Origin: Vanessa cardui
Taxonomy: Eukaryota; Arthropoda; Insecta; Lepidoptera; Nymphalidae
NCBI RefSeq assembly: GCF_905220365.1
Contig: NC_061129.1
Coordinates: 1,922,803 to 1,986,802, forward strand
Direction of reading: 5' to 3'
Length of the DNA stretch: 64,000 bases
Under the pieces are notes generated by a model. It was not told the DNA's origin. It saw only the letters and a program-made list of their open reading frames with translations, and searched no databases. Made by a program: the position numbers and the translations under genes. How positions within the stretch are numbered: position 1 is the stretch's first letter; the number at the start of each line of letters is the position of its first letter. Shown here one piece after another: positions 1-12,855 of this stretch.

Positions 1-1854
1 ATAGTGAAACAATCTTATTAATATATGATATTTGGTTTGAGAATAATAAGGAAATCAAGAAAATCTTTCACTTAAGAGAAACATTTCTACTGTGACGTCA
101 ATTTGGAACTTTTATAGTAAATGCTAAAACTTTTATAGTTAATTTTCAGGTATATAAATATATCCATTTTGGTTCACTTATATTTGACTATGCATATTTT
201 ATAATCCCCTTTCAATGGTATGTATGTATTTTGACCATGTTTCTGTATTTTTTTTCAAATTAACAGCTATAAATAAACAAAATATAAAAGTGGCGCCCAG
301 TGTGGGATTAGACTTACCAGTGTCTAAACAGATGCCCATATTCCATTAAGATAAATATTTTAAAAATTCTCTTAAAATATTAAGAGTCTTTGTAAAGCTT
401 AACCTTATGTTGGCACTTTATGATAATAATGTATCAAAAACAGTTCAGTATGTGGACAGTGGTCACACGTATTTAATTGTTCATCGATTGAAGGACGCGA
501 CCTTCGTATCGGCCATCAAAAACAACTAAACATAAAAATCTTTATTTCAAAATAAAACAAAATAAATGACGAGTTATCATCTTCGTTTTTTTTAACTGAT
601 AAAATTCTGTTTAGTTATTCGAAAGTTGTGTCTGCGGGAGAGCATTTTTGCCGGCGATTTGAATTGGGAGGGCATCGCGGGCCGACCGCTCTGGTACAAT
701 TTTACCGCGCGACTAAACAACTTCTACTAGCTTCTTCGTGTTTAACACCTTCTGCTATGCCTGTCTCTCTCACACTTAATCAAAAGGGACCGTTAAAAAG
801 AGACAGCGGAGACATTGAATTATTAAATCGACGCCTCCCTCAATGAATGCGTGTACAATTACAGTAAAAATGCAAGGCCCTTGCAAGAAAATGACTAATG
901 GGATATTTGCTTTGGGTTAAGTCATAAGACGATTAAGGTCACTTACTACATTTTTCAGCAAGACACAGGGCGTATATCATTTATTCAAACGTTACACTTA
1001 CGATAATTGATATGTTTAAAGAACTTTACCAAGTTCTTAGAAGCACATAACCTCATATCGAGTCGTGTAATTATTATAAACCTATACTTACAGTTTTAGT
1101 AATATTTTACGATATAATTACATCGATGGCAAGAGAGACTTAAAATTCAATTTTAAATATGTATGTTAGGCGTTCCAATATATCGGACAATGTTACTGAT
1201 TAATGGAAAATGTTTAAGTAACGGAAATCATCTCGAGGATAATGGCATACGTTATATTAATCTTGCGATTAATGTATCTATCAATCGGCAGCAGGGTGAA
1301 GTGACCAGACAGAATGTACCACCAGGACCAGAATACCGAAGGGGACGCAGTTTGGACGTGGAGAGTCCTTAAGATCCGTGAAAAGATCTTGCTGTATGAA
1401 TTCAGACAAGAATTATCTCTATATATCAGCGCAGCATCGCTAGGAATCGAGATGGCCGTATCTTTCTTTTCGGAAATCGTCATGATGAGAGGGTGATGCT
1501 AGAGCGATAGGTAACGAAGAGGTCCTGCATCTCTCACAGCCCCGACGGCGATATGGCGTGATCTTAGGGACGGAGACGCGTGGGTCCACTCATAAACAGT
1601 TTCGTGCGACCACTGATGAGAAGTGTGAGTGGAGGTACGTTTAACTATGAGCAACGTACATCACAGGCGGGATTGCAACTGTGTTAATCCGCATTTAGGT
1701 GAGATTAATAAGTTGTCCGCTGCAAAATAAATTATATAAGTAAATAATAACTGTGTTTATTATTTGAAGCTCGGTTTTTATATTTAATTAATTATTATTG
1801 TCCAGTGCTCAGTAACGAATAAATTGTTAGTTTGGTAAGTTAGTAAACTTACCG

Positions 1855-2142
1855 AAGGCATTTGCAGAATTGATGACGAGTCAAACTTCGAAGAAGCACT
1901 GATCCTGATTCTCCCGTCGTGGCAAATCAGATACGACTTGAAATAGTTTAGTGGCCTTGGGGCCCTTTCGGTAGGCCCATATTGACTTTAAATAAACGTT
2001 GCGAAAATTTTTCTTGACAGAAAAAGCTACGAAAATTTTCGTTTGGGTTTTTCTAACAAACAAAAAACTACGCCTAACCTTGGGTTTCAACCCAGGACCT
2101 CGAGAACTGTGGCCTTATATCGAGGTACTAGACCAAACAGGC
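1855..2142 (-). repeat. possible tRNA-derived SINE copy
   Basis: On the minus strand, about 2142-2078 reads like a tRNA head. It has an A-box-like TGGTCTAGTACCTCG followed about 30 bases later by a B-box-like GGTCCTGGGTTGAAACCC, then a body with no tRNA fold. This is the layout of a tRNA-derived SINE. No second copy occurs in the window, so the family and both ends are guesses. Confidence 0.35.
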
Positions 2143-2740
2143 ACTCACCGAATACAATTATATTTCAAAAATAAAACCGTTTCAACAGTACGTATCAATG
2201 GAGCGCAATATTTGCATTACAAACAGCTTGACAACAAAATAAATACAGGTAAATTCGTTGGGAATATATTAAATTAGTGAAATATTCTATATTTAAATCA
2301 CATTGTCTTTGATTAGTTAAAAAACAAAATTATTTGTTATTTATTATTGTATTCAGTTTAAGTATAAAGTCACCCATAATATTACTTCTAACGTGTGAAA
2401 TTGATACTATTTTAAATAGCCTACAAATTTTAGAAGCAACATAAAGTAAGTAAACCTAACTGGGACGCCTTTAATATTTAATTTTCGTTAATCTTCTCCA
2501 TTATTTCCGTATTGATATTGTATAGTGTTTTTTTCTGCTTTTACTATTTGTCGTTAAATTTGTGTTTATCATTTGTATTTTTTAAAAATTCTACTATATC
2601 GGTGAAGCGATTAATGTATTTTTAATTGCTAAGACCTATATTAGAATCAAAATTTTATAAAGGATTTTTTCCTATGGTGGATTGAACAAAAATTATGTGA
2701 TATATTTTCACACGAGGCGGACTTAGCAATTGAGATTTAA

Positions 2741-2965
2741 CCAATCATTAACTTAGTGGTAGAGCCTTGTGCAAGTGGTAAGTACCACACACTGATCATC
2801 ATACATTCAATCGCTAAGCAGCAATACTCAGTATTTTTTGTGTTCTGATTGGAAGTTAAGGTTGTGCATTAGGGGTGTAAAGGAATGATTAATATTTCTT
2901 ACATACAATCAGGCAGCCTATTTGCTAATTAGCCTACCACCATTTTATTGTATACTTGTGGTGTT
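2741..2965 (-). repeat. decayed copy of interspersed repeat family D
   Basis: In reverse orientation this resembles the better preserved repeat at 29123-29417. Shared landmarks include the block around AATACTCAGTATTTTTTGTG, the GGTGTAAAGG stretch, AATATTTCTTAC, and the TACCACC end. Many substitutions and indels indicate an old insertion. Confidence 0.5.
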
Positions 2966-5900
2966 GTGTTTGTAACGATAGGTATTTATAAAAGAAAATG
3001 GCGGGTAATTGTACATCTAACCTCTGTTTATATTCTAAAACACAATACTACAAAAACCGTGAAATATATCTGACTTATATCGTTGTAGAAAACATACATG
3101 TATGTAATGTCGACTGAATAAAATCCATTATGTATATAAAATGATTATTTATTAACTTCGATCGCAATATAACTGATAATGCGGAGATTCTAATATACAT
3201 ACAACTAACAAATATTTAACAAATAAGTACATAATTATTAATTACTTATATTCAATAAAACAGTGTTATAAATAGTACAGTGTTTTCATTGTAAGTTAAA
3301 TTGACCATAAACAATACAGTGTCAAATGTTTTAAAATAGTTTTAAAAATGTTACTAAAATAAATACATATAACATGAGTATGATGCGTTCAGATTATTAT
3401 TTTAGGTCATAAGACGAATTTTGAATGTATTTGAAATTCGAACGTCACACAAAAATAAGAAAGAGAGAGTATCGGTGTGTAAGCGAGATGAATATATGTT
3501 GGCCGTCACTTCTTTCTTTTCTTTCAAATAAATATTTAGGCCGTCCTTTTTGTAACATGAGTCTTGTACAAGTATACATATACATATGTATGTAACTTTA
3601 GCTTGTAGATATATTTAACGTCAGTTGCAAGAATATATACAGTTTATGTTTAATAAACGTTAAAATAAGTATAAAAACAAAACCGCATTATAAAAATAGA
3701 TTAGTAAATATTCAATCGTTAAAAATATAACAATAATTGCAAAATAACATTTAAATACGTTAAATTAAAACCATTGCGTAAAACTGAGTTTATCATACAA
3801 TAACTTGATCATGCAGGCTTGCCTACATAATTACTTTGTCGCGTTTAGTTTCTTGTATAAACCAAAAACTAAGTCTATACCATTTAATTTTATAATTAAT
3901 ATAATCCGTTAATCTATGGTCCAACGTTAATGTTGCCATCCCTTTCTAATGTTAAGCGTAAACAAAGGATGACATGCTTATTTATCTAGAAACCTAGGCC
4001 ATGAAATCATGGAATGAATAAACATATACCTCAAAAATTTAAACTAAATAAGCCTAGCATTAAAACAAAGAAAGTTTATCTAAAATTATATATTGTCATA
4101 GTTTATTTAAGTTATTAAATATATTAAAACAACTTCATATTTGCCTATTATATTTAAAAACATAAGATTAATCGTGTCGCTGTTTCTCATACTTTATTTT
4201 AATTAATGTTTTTTGCGTAAAAGATATATCCGAAAATCTTTTCTGCGCGAAAAGAACTGCAAAGTCGAATTGAAGTTTGACGTTTGAATAAATTAATTCT
4301 GACATAAAATTTCCCGCGCTGTCATTTTTTTTTATTAGATATACATTCTAGATGCAATGTTTTTTTTAAATTATTATTAATTAAAGATTGGTCAATATTA
4401 ATTGTATTTATTTATACAATTAATTATAACGTTATATGATGTGCATTGTGATGTTATGTTTTTTTTTTTAAATTTATTTTCATATTATAAACAAATATTA
4501 AACAGTCTAGTTTTATGTCGTTATCATAAATATTAGAACATAATATACAAAATATAATGAAATATATATAATGGAAGATCTTTCATTAGTCTAATAAATG
4601 CAATAATATACAAATCAAAATATACAATTAACTACTTATCACTAAGTATAATATAACATTTACTAATCGAGACGATAACGAGATATGCTATTCACAAAGA
4701 GTTAACATATTATATGTTGCAATTTATTTTAGCTTTTGTTGCGATATGAACACAAAATATATCAAAGCATCTCTCTCTAAAGAATAATTTTCAAAAATGA
4801 GAGTTAACACTTTTTGTGTCTATAGCCGAATTTGCTTCTTTTATAATAAATGTTTACATAACCCTATAAGCAAGAAACGTTTCTGCAATTACTTAATGTG
4901 GGCAATACAAATTGTTCTTTTTAATCGTGTTTATAGTTTCAGGCGGCAAACATCAAACAAGAATACTGGGCAATATGAGGGAATACTCGTGTTATTCTGT
5001 GTTCGTACTATTTTATTATTATAGTATTTATGCCATGGAAAATAAGAACAAAAACTGACCAAAAATTGCCACCGACAATATTTTCGACAAATGAACTATA
5101 CGTATAATATTAACATTGCGGCTCGTTCATGTACCAAGGGAAAGAGATAGAAATAGCGACAAACAATGAAAGAGAGAGATGCACTGATTATAAACGAAAT
5201 TAAAGATATGTCTAAATTAATTCACATAGGCCGAATATCTAAGGAATCCATTATATAAAAAAAAACTACAGATACATTTAATCTGTAGAAAAAAAAAAGT
5301 TCTATATATTATTATTATTATTATTAAATGTTTCGAGAGGAATTAAAATCGACATTCCTGATTATGGGAAACATACGAAACAAATAAAAATTGGACATTT
5401 AATAACAATAATATTATGAACACATACGGATACACACATTTCCTCCAAACGAATTAACATTTTTAAAAAAAGAATTCGAACAATTTACATTTTTTTTAAT
5501 AATAAAATGACTAAGGTTTAGTATTACTATGTTTAAAAACTAGCAATACGCTAACGTCTCATTTAAAATTTATTATGTGATTTTAATGTAATTTACTAAA
5601 GCAAATTAATATACAATAAGTATCAACTTTACTTAAAAATTGTTCCTTTTATGTATCAATTCGACAAGATAATATGCAAACTATATATAACTATAATATA
5701 TAAGAATGATAACCAAAATTGTGAATGTATTTCTTTAAGTCATTTAAAAACCAACATTATTTCAAACTTAATAGAGTTGCATATTGTAATTATAATTATA
5801 TTATATATTACTTTTCAACGTTAATAATACTTATTTATTTATCGAATTTACTATGAAATTTCAAATGTCTTGTTAAACTGTCTTCATATAAAATATAACT

Positions 5901-6114
5901 CCACGTAATGTCTTTTAACATCCCTGTTCATCATCAAAATATACAAAAAAAAAAAAAAAACATTTGGTTCTTTAACAAAACATAACTAAACATCTAGTTA
6001 ATAAATAAGATACTTAGACTCAAAATGGAATGTTTATCTACCACATACAAATTCTAACACAACTAATGATTACCGTACAAGGTAAAATCAACTTTATTAC
6101 CTAGTGATAATGTA

Positions 6115-9100
6115 TCATTTTGGTCGTATCTTCTCGTAGAAGAAAATTTGCGCGACGCTGTTCGTTTCCCTTAGTAGTATCTTCTTCTTGACGAATTTAA
6201 AATGTTCCAACGCGAACTCGTACAGTTCATTTTCCATTTTCCATATCGTCGACTGTTGTATTTTCTCTATGGTCCTTTGAGAGGGGTCGATCTTTGAGCT
6301 AGTCTGCCTCAAATGTGACTTGTTACTGTTGAGATAGTGTTCCGTGGCGCCTTTGAACAAACGCGGCAAGCTCGCTTCGAGGATGGATATGAAGTCCAGC
6401 ATTTCCTCGGTGACTCCCACTACGAGGTAGTGGTTGACGAGGTTATGCTTCGCTTGCTGTAACGCCCATAAATTACCAGGTTTCCTGAAACAAAACACAA
6501 TTGTATTGCTGTCCTTTTCTTTTCGGTACTCGTGGTCATCTTTGTTAAATGCCGTACTTTCTTTAAAATCGAAGATAAACAATAAATTAAATTAATCTAT
6601 TCCATAACAATTACTTATAGCTCTAAATTACTGCTTCTTCATTCTTATTAGTTAGTGTTGTATTGATCAGCCTTCGATTATTTAATTATCCTTATCTTAA
6701 CTAAGCTACATATCCCTGTTCCGCATTTAACTCATCGAATTTTATCGATTCGGCGCACAACACTATCGCTAGGCTCCCTAGGTAAGAAGTTGATCCGTAC
6801 GATTTATCCGATACTAGTAACCCGCCCGGCTTCGCACGGGTGCAATGTTGATACTAAATATATTGCAATGTAAGCGCAAACATTTTGTATACTTACGACA
6901 TCACTTCAAAATCCTCTAAAATTATCAGTGTTTCTCAAATATCTTGTACATGTATTACGGCTTATACATATAAACCTTACTCTAGAATCAATATTTAATG
7001 GTAATTTAAAAAAAAAAAACTAGCACTATTCAGAAATATATTCAGTTAGATAGACGCAATGTGGTAAGTTTGTTTTATAATATGTAAATAATTTAAAATT
7101 AAATTAAATAGGAGTTAAAACAAATTGGCACATTACCAGCAGTCAGCTGCATGCCCACAAAAGAATGGCACTTGAAGCCACATGTTATTGGGGTCACAGT
7201 CTGGTTGACCTTTTTCCACACACTCGTCAAATGTCTGCAAATAAAAAAAAAATTATAAAATTGTTTGCTAATATATATATGTGTGTATAACATAAATAAT
7301 AAATTGTGTATTGTACTAAACTAATTTTTATTAATTACATTGTCATTGTCAATCACAATGACATTTGAATAATTGGCTGAATGTTTAAGACATTGTTTTA
7401 TAAGTCAAAATAAAAAAAATAATAATATCTGTGGTCTAAGAAATAAAGCATATTTACGAATAAAATATACAAATAGGTTTTATATACATACCATTTTGTC
7501 GCCGTGTTTCTTCCGTACTAGATGAGGTCGAAAATTATCGCCATGCCTTAGAAAATAGTAATATGAAACTAGTCTATCTAGTGGTTTCCTTATTAGATTT
7601 ATAAATATAGGTTTCGAAGATGTACCCAATCTGTAACAAGGCAGTGTTGTCTTTAAAAAAATATGTTTAAAAACCATTATCCAGATATGTCCATGAATAC
7701 TAGAATAGTTGGAAGAGAGAAATGAGATAAGTACATATTACAAAGATTAGAAAACAGGCTTAGATTATGTTATATGATCTAGTTGAAAAAGCAATAAAAT
7801 GATTTTTGTAGTGATAGTCTGATAAGACTAGTTGGTAAAATCGAAAACACGGCCGCATTTATAGTCGGCGACTATTCGGTAGAGTGCAACTGAATAACTG
7901 ATTTCTTTTATTAAACAGGGACGGGAACATTGAAAATACATAAACAAATATAAAAGAGTGCTTTCAATTCTGTAAATATCACATTTTCTTATTACAATAT
8001 AATCTCGATTATCCAGATCAAATGAAACAGATTATATATAGATTATATAGAATACTCCCATATTCTATATAATCTATAATTTGAATTCAAAATCAAATAC
8101 AACAGTACAAAAAAAGCTATTATTTTTTTGTATCAGTTGATTGCTAGCAAGAAAAATGTTTTTTTTTGGTGGTTTTTATTTGTGCCAATAAGGCACAGAT
8201 TATTTCACCAATGTCATATGCAATGGAAAAGACACAATGGAGATTGATAAGAAAATTTATATACTTTCTAAATAAATGAGTGTATAATCAGAGGTAGAAA
8301 TAAACTTGTCTTGACTTGTCTTTTTGGGAGCAAAATATTTTATTATTATATAAGCAATCACTGCAGTATAGCAAGCACAGTAGTTTGGATACTCCAGTTC
8401 CAATAATTGGAGTTCGAATAATCGGGAATTAACTGTAATTATTTTTGCATGAATGAATTACTTATTTCATCAGTAACACTGTGGACGAGAGCATGTAACA
8501 ATGTCTCTATGTTCACAAACAAGGTACCCAAAGTGGGAACACAAAATGACATCAGTCTTAGTGTAATGCAACATTTATACAGATTGTTTTGTGCTCAGAA
8601 ATCTTACATTTCCAATGATACATATGGATTTATAATGTTATAAATAATTCAGTTAAAACAATTATATGGTAACTAACTGCATACATAGTTAATTATATAT
8701 GTTTAAGTACAAAGGTTATTATATCATTTAGATGTATGTGAGATATTGTTCTAGTCTTTAATATAGCTAGTAATCTAATTGGCTACTGTATATATTAAGA
8801 AGCAAACTAATTATTAAAAAATCCTTGAAAAAAAATAACTAAAGTTTTTTCTTGAAATAAAAATGTCCCCTTGGGAAGATAGGTGATTATATTTACAGTT
8901 CTAATTATAGAGACTCACCTCTCAAAGTTTAGGAATGCCATATGGCCGTGATAAAGAGCCGGCTTCATCTCTTGCCACTTTGTCACATTCTGAGCAAACT
9001 TGTATTGATTACTGAGAGACATCACATGCATGTTTGCAGTTATATTAATATGCAGTACTTTAAAATGATTTTTCTTACACAAATCATATGCTACACCAAC

Positions 9101-9408
9101 AAAACTCGTGGATCCCGTTTTAGGCACTCTATTGTATATTACAACTAAATCATCGTCATCTTTTGGTGCGTCTCTCGGAAAGAATTGACGTGATTCTGTA
9201 TGTGATTGCACTAGTTTGTACTCTGCGAAGAAAATAAGATTTTAAAGACGCCGATTTCTCTAAACACGATAGGATTAATTATCTTTTTATACTGACCTAG
9301 TTTTCGATAAGCTTCCTCTAAGCGTGCTATTTCCGACTGAAAATATAGAACTACAATAACAATGACACAGAGACTTGAAAATAGCCATAATTTATGAACA
9401 TTCAACAT
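6115..9408 (-). CDS. Hs2st: heparan sulfate 2-O-sulfotransferase, five exons, complete
   Basis: This Golgi type II membrane enzyme transfers sulfate from PAPS to the 2-O position of iduronate in heparan sulfate, shaping FGF and Wnt co-receptors. Exons in transcript order are 9408-9297, 9222-8919, 7630-7492, 7234-7137 and 6484-6115. All have GT/AG borders and matching phases, giving 340 aa; vertebrate HS2ST1 is 356 aa. Visible parts are a signal anchor at residues about 7-23 and a short coiled stem. The 5'-PAPS loop RVPKTGSTS is near residue 69, the catalytic HGH pair is His129/His131, and the 3'-phosphate motif is RKPLDRLVSYYYFLR. Conserved Cys-rich (DECVEKGQPDC) and WKMENELYEFALEHF blocks follow. 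I chose the ATG at 9408 because it gives the usual short cytoplasmic tail; an in-frame upstream start at 9528 is less likely. An AATAAA signal lies just past the stop (6093-6098, reverse strand). Introns hold Helitron-like and TA-rich repeats. Confidence 0.95.
6814..7005 (-). mobile_element. Helitron-like fragment (3' end), in Hs2st intron 4
   Basis: Read on the minus strand, this ends in a GC-rich hairpin (ACCCG...CGGGT arms) followed by CTAG and then T. That is the 3' terminus expected of Helitrons inserted at AT. The body shares the motif ATATAAACCTTA...GAATCAAT with the copy at 12606-12855. The 5' end is missing or too decayed to place. Confidence 0.5.
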
Positions 9409-11254
9409 ATCGTCACAAAAACATACGGTACTACAACACTCTACTCTACACTGATAATAGTAGTACTGACATAATTTAAATATGAGTTCATTATAAATAT
9501 AAACATTCCCACTACTTGGGACACCCACACTAGAAAATAACGTAGTAGTTTTGTAGTGAAATGAAATCAGTTCGAGTCAATCGCCATGACTATGTTTGTT
9601 GACAACGTCAAGTTTTATTTACTGTCATTGTCATTTTTGCTGTTGTATGTTGACAGTTGCGTTCGGTATCTCCTGAATACAAACTAATAAATCTGTAAGA
9701 AAACTTTTCGAAGAAGAAACTTAACTTTACGATGAACTTTATTATCGTAAATAACTTATCTAGATTACCGTAAATAACTTGCATTTAAGTTGCGTTTTAG
9801 TTAAGCTCATTTTTGCTATAAGGAAATAAATTTATTCAAAATTACCGAAGCAGTTTTCAGAAGTTTTCCGTATTGAAATTCGAAACAGTATTAAATGAAA
9901 TTGTTATTTCACTTACTGTATACTTTGAATGTGTCTGTTACAATTCTAAAATTATTCATTATCTACTGAATTATTTCTAATGCGAATCACACTTATCTTC
10001 TTCTTTATTCTATCCAAATAAATAGCGCACATTATGGAAGCAACAATTTTTTATCGAACTTATTTAAAACCATTCGCATACTAAATATTATACTAAATAG
10101 TTTACTCGTATTAAATTATACTAAATAATTTAATACGAGTAAACTAGACATGTATTAAATCAGACTATTGGAGTTTGGGAAATAGAAAATAATATCATAC
10201 ACAAAAGCTAGAATATGTATTTCATTAACAAAATATATAGTTTAATATGAAATATATCAAAATTATCAATGATTTAATTAATGCGTTTGCATACACTTCT
10301 TTAAAAATATATTTTGTTTTAATTATCTATATTGATTAAGCATATATATATACATATATTATATACATAATAAGGTATGTAGTTAGTAAAAAAAATAATC
10401 AGAAATTCATTTATGTTGTATACCTTCATCACCCCCGTGTTTATAATATTCGGAGAAGTATTTCGTAATTAAATTTTTAATTATCTGTACTTAATATTGT
10501 TTTGAAAGTTTTATAAAGATTTTTTCAGATCTCATCATAAATGTATGCTTCTGTAGGTATGGCTTGTTTACTATTGTAGAACTTAATCTATTTATAGTAA
10601 TATGTTAATTTTAATGAAAACATACATTTCTTCCCATAAATAAACATATCACATATGATATATACCGAATCTGATTATAAAGAATGAAGTAAACCGAAGT
10701 TCCGAGCAAATAAATAAATAATAGCAGTTCACGCTTCAAAATAATCAATACGAGTCGGTGGGCGCTTTAATTAGATTTAGGCATTACAAAATTTATCGCT
10801 ACAGTGTGATTTAATAAAACAATATGATTTAACTTATTCAAATTTATTTATCTTTTATTAATAGTAATAGATGTCTATTTTTTTTTTGTAAAAGAATGTG
10901 AGTACGAAGTTCACAAGTAGGTAATTAATAAATTGATTAGTAATGAATATTTTTTTGATAATTACATAACAATCGAGCATTTATTTATATTTTTATTTTC
11001 GGAAACTAATAGCTTTATATAATACACGAACATTTCATACCAAAATAAGTCTTACATAAGCCAACAAAGTTTCCACTATTATATTAAAACATGTAGATAA
11101 TTTAATAACAACAAGTAATTGATAGATAGTGAAAGTATATGAATTTTTTTTTTTTTTAATACAACAAAACAAAGAAAATTAATGACAAATATATATTTTT
11201 AAAGTTACCTTTTCGTAAATTCAAATCTTTTATAAAAAATACCTTGGTAAAAAA

Positions 11255-11545
11255 GGCATATTATTCAATACAAGATTTTGTAGATGATAAAAAAGCGTGG
11301 AATTAATACCTGTTGACTTCCAGGCAGGATATTTTATTTTAAATAATTGTATTAACTGACATTAATTGCATATAACATTAACAACTTTGTATTTTTTAAA
11401 TGTTGAAAAAGAGTAACTACTGGGTTTCTTGTCGGTTCTTCTCAGTAGAATCTACTTTCCGAACCGGTGGTAGCTTCACTTAATTGTTAAATGACGATTC
11501 AAAAGTGCTTGTAAAGGTCCACTCGAATAAAGTTTATTTTAATTT
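11255..11545 (-). repeat. interspersed repeat family B (~270 bp)
   Basis: This is reverse-oriented relative to the copies at 19705-19975 and 45847-46115. Shared landmarks are TACAAGATTTTGTAGATGAT, CCTGTTGACTTCCAGGCAGG, AAAGAGTAACTACTGGGTTT, GAATCTACTTTCCGAACCGG and AAGTGCTTGTAAA. It has no open reading frame. It looks like a SINE or the 3' tail of a non-LTR element; I cannot name the family. Confidence 0.75.
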
Positions 11546-12605
11546 TTTTTTATTTTAAAAATTTAAACAGATTTACATTACTGCATTATAATTGCTCAAT
11601 TTATGTCATGGTATTGATTTCATTTTAATTGATTTGTATAAAAACAAAGTAAAACAAAAAACATCCGAACAGAAAATATTTCTATTGACTCTGGTCCAAA
11701 TACGCTAAAACATGTTTATAAAAATGTTGCTTATTCATCGGAATCACCCTTGATTGAATCATTACTATCTAAACATTGAATGAAACTGTTTTAAATCCCA
11801 AGGTAATTCCATTACCTACTCGACAAAATGTAATAACATTTAGTTTTCGACGTGTCTTCATCGAGAACGCGTGAACACCGCTCGCGCAAAAAATAGCATC
11901 GGTCTATATAATCTGTGGGATCGGCCGCTGGGCACTGACATTAATTTTCGCGCCAAAATGTGGGTCACAACGCGCCCTATTTAATTACGGAAATAAAAAG
12001 TTTTAATATTTATCGATTTGGATTCGGAGTGATGTAATACGTGATGTCGTTAATTTGGTATTTACAAAGTTTATTATTATTAAAATAATCGCTACTTCCA
12101 TTTTTTATTTTACATAACTTACATTTACAGCAACGATAAGTATTATAAAATCTATTTAAGTTGTAGTATAGCAACTTATTAAAAGTAAAAAAAAAAAAAA
12201 AAATTGACGTACCTACAAATTATTCTAAACTTAAAATAAAATTGTTTTATAAATATTTATGTTATAAATGTGCTAATTTTCTACAAAGTCAAGACTTTAG
12301 TACGTCTGATATGTAGCAAAACGTCCCTATAAGTCTTAATGTTCGTATCCTGCTTCCGGTCGTTAAACGCTCAAATACAAATCGCATTCAATGTTTCAGC
12401 GATATTATTAATACGCATTCTAATTCGATTCCGTTCTAAATTCAAATGACTATTTAAAAATGCAATCATTTCAATTTCAACAATCGCTTCAAAAGAAAAC
12501 ATCAACATAAATTTTACACAAATCAAATTAGTGATCAGTAAATAAACTTACTAATGTTTTGTTACTATATATTTTTTACAATATAATACCTAATATATAG
12601 AAAAA

Positions 12606-12855
12606 CTAGCGACCCCTCCCGGTTGCACACAGTTATTATATTAGTAATTGTGATACATATATGATAAATGCACTGCAGAATTTCTTACAATGTTCACAGT
12701 CATTCAGTCATTCTCATCATACATATAAACCTATACCTTGAATCAATCTATTGATTAAAAAAACAATTCATAATCCGTTGTGTAATAAAATTAAAAAGAT
12801 CTAAGCGTACCTAGGAACAGACATCGGTAAACGACTTTGTTTTATACTATGTGTA
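12606..12855 (-). mobile_element. Helitron-like non-autonomous element
   Basis: On the minus strand it begins near ACATAGTATAAAACAAAGTC, a 5' end common in short lepidopteran Helitron-like elements, and ends with CTAG followed by T. It shares internal blocks with 6814-7005 but keeps more of the 5' half. It is about 250 bp with no coding capacity. Confidence 0.5.

Larger units (their letters stand above)
1..6090. other. AT-rich intergenic region left of Hs2st
   Basis: I see no supportable coding gene here. Most of the region is AT-rich with homopolymer runs and short TA-rich microsatellites. Three things stand out: a primer-binding-site-like string at 291-306 (possible LTR element relic), GC-richer blocks at about 610-850 and 1290-1700 that match nothing I recognise, and decayed interspersed repeats at 1855-2142 and 2741-2965. 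The short open frames present have no recognisable domains and are not bounded by convincing splice sites. The right end (about 5000-6090) probably includes 3' UTR of the minus-strand Hs2st gene. Confidence 0.6.

Noticed and set aside
1600..1640. Hammerhead-ribozyme-like CTGATGAG
   Set aside because: The second conserved core (GAAA after a stem II hairpin) and a cleavage site could not be found in the right places.
4797..5024. 75-residue Cys-containing frame
   Set aside because: AT-rich chance frame with no signal peptide or recognisable pattern.
9409..9528. Upstream in-frame start for Hs2st adding 40 residues
   Set aside because: The extension is Tyr/Cys-rich and would give an unusually long cytoplasmic tail; the 9408 ATG fits the family.
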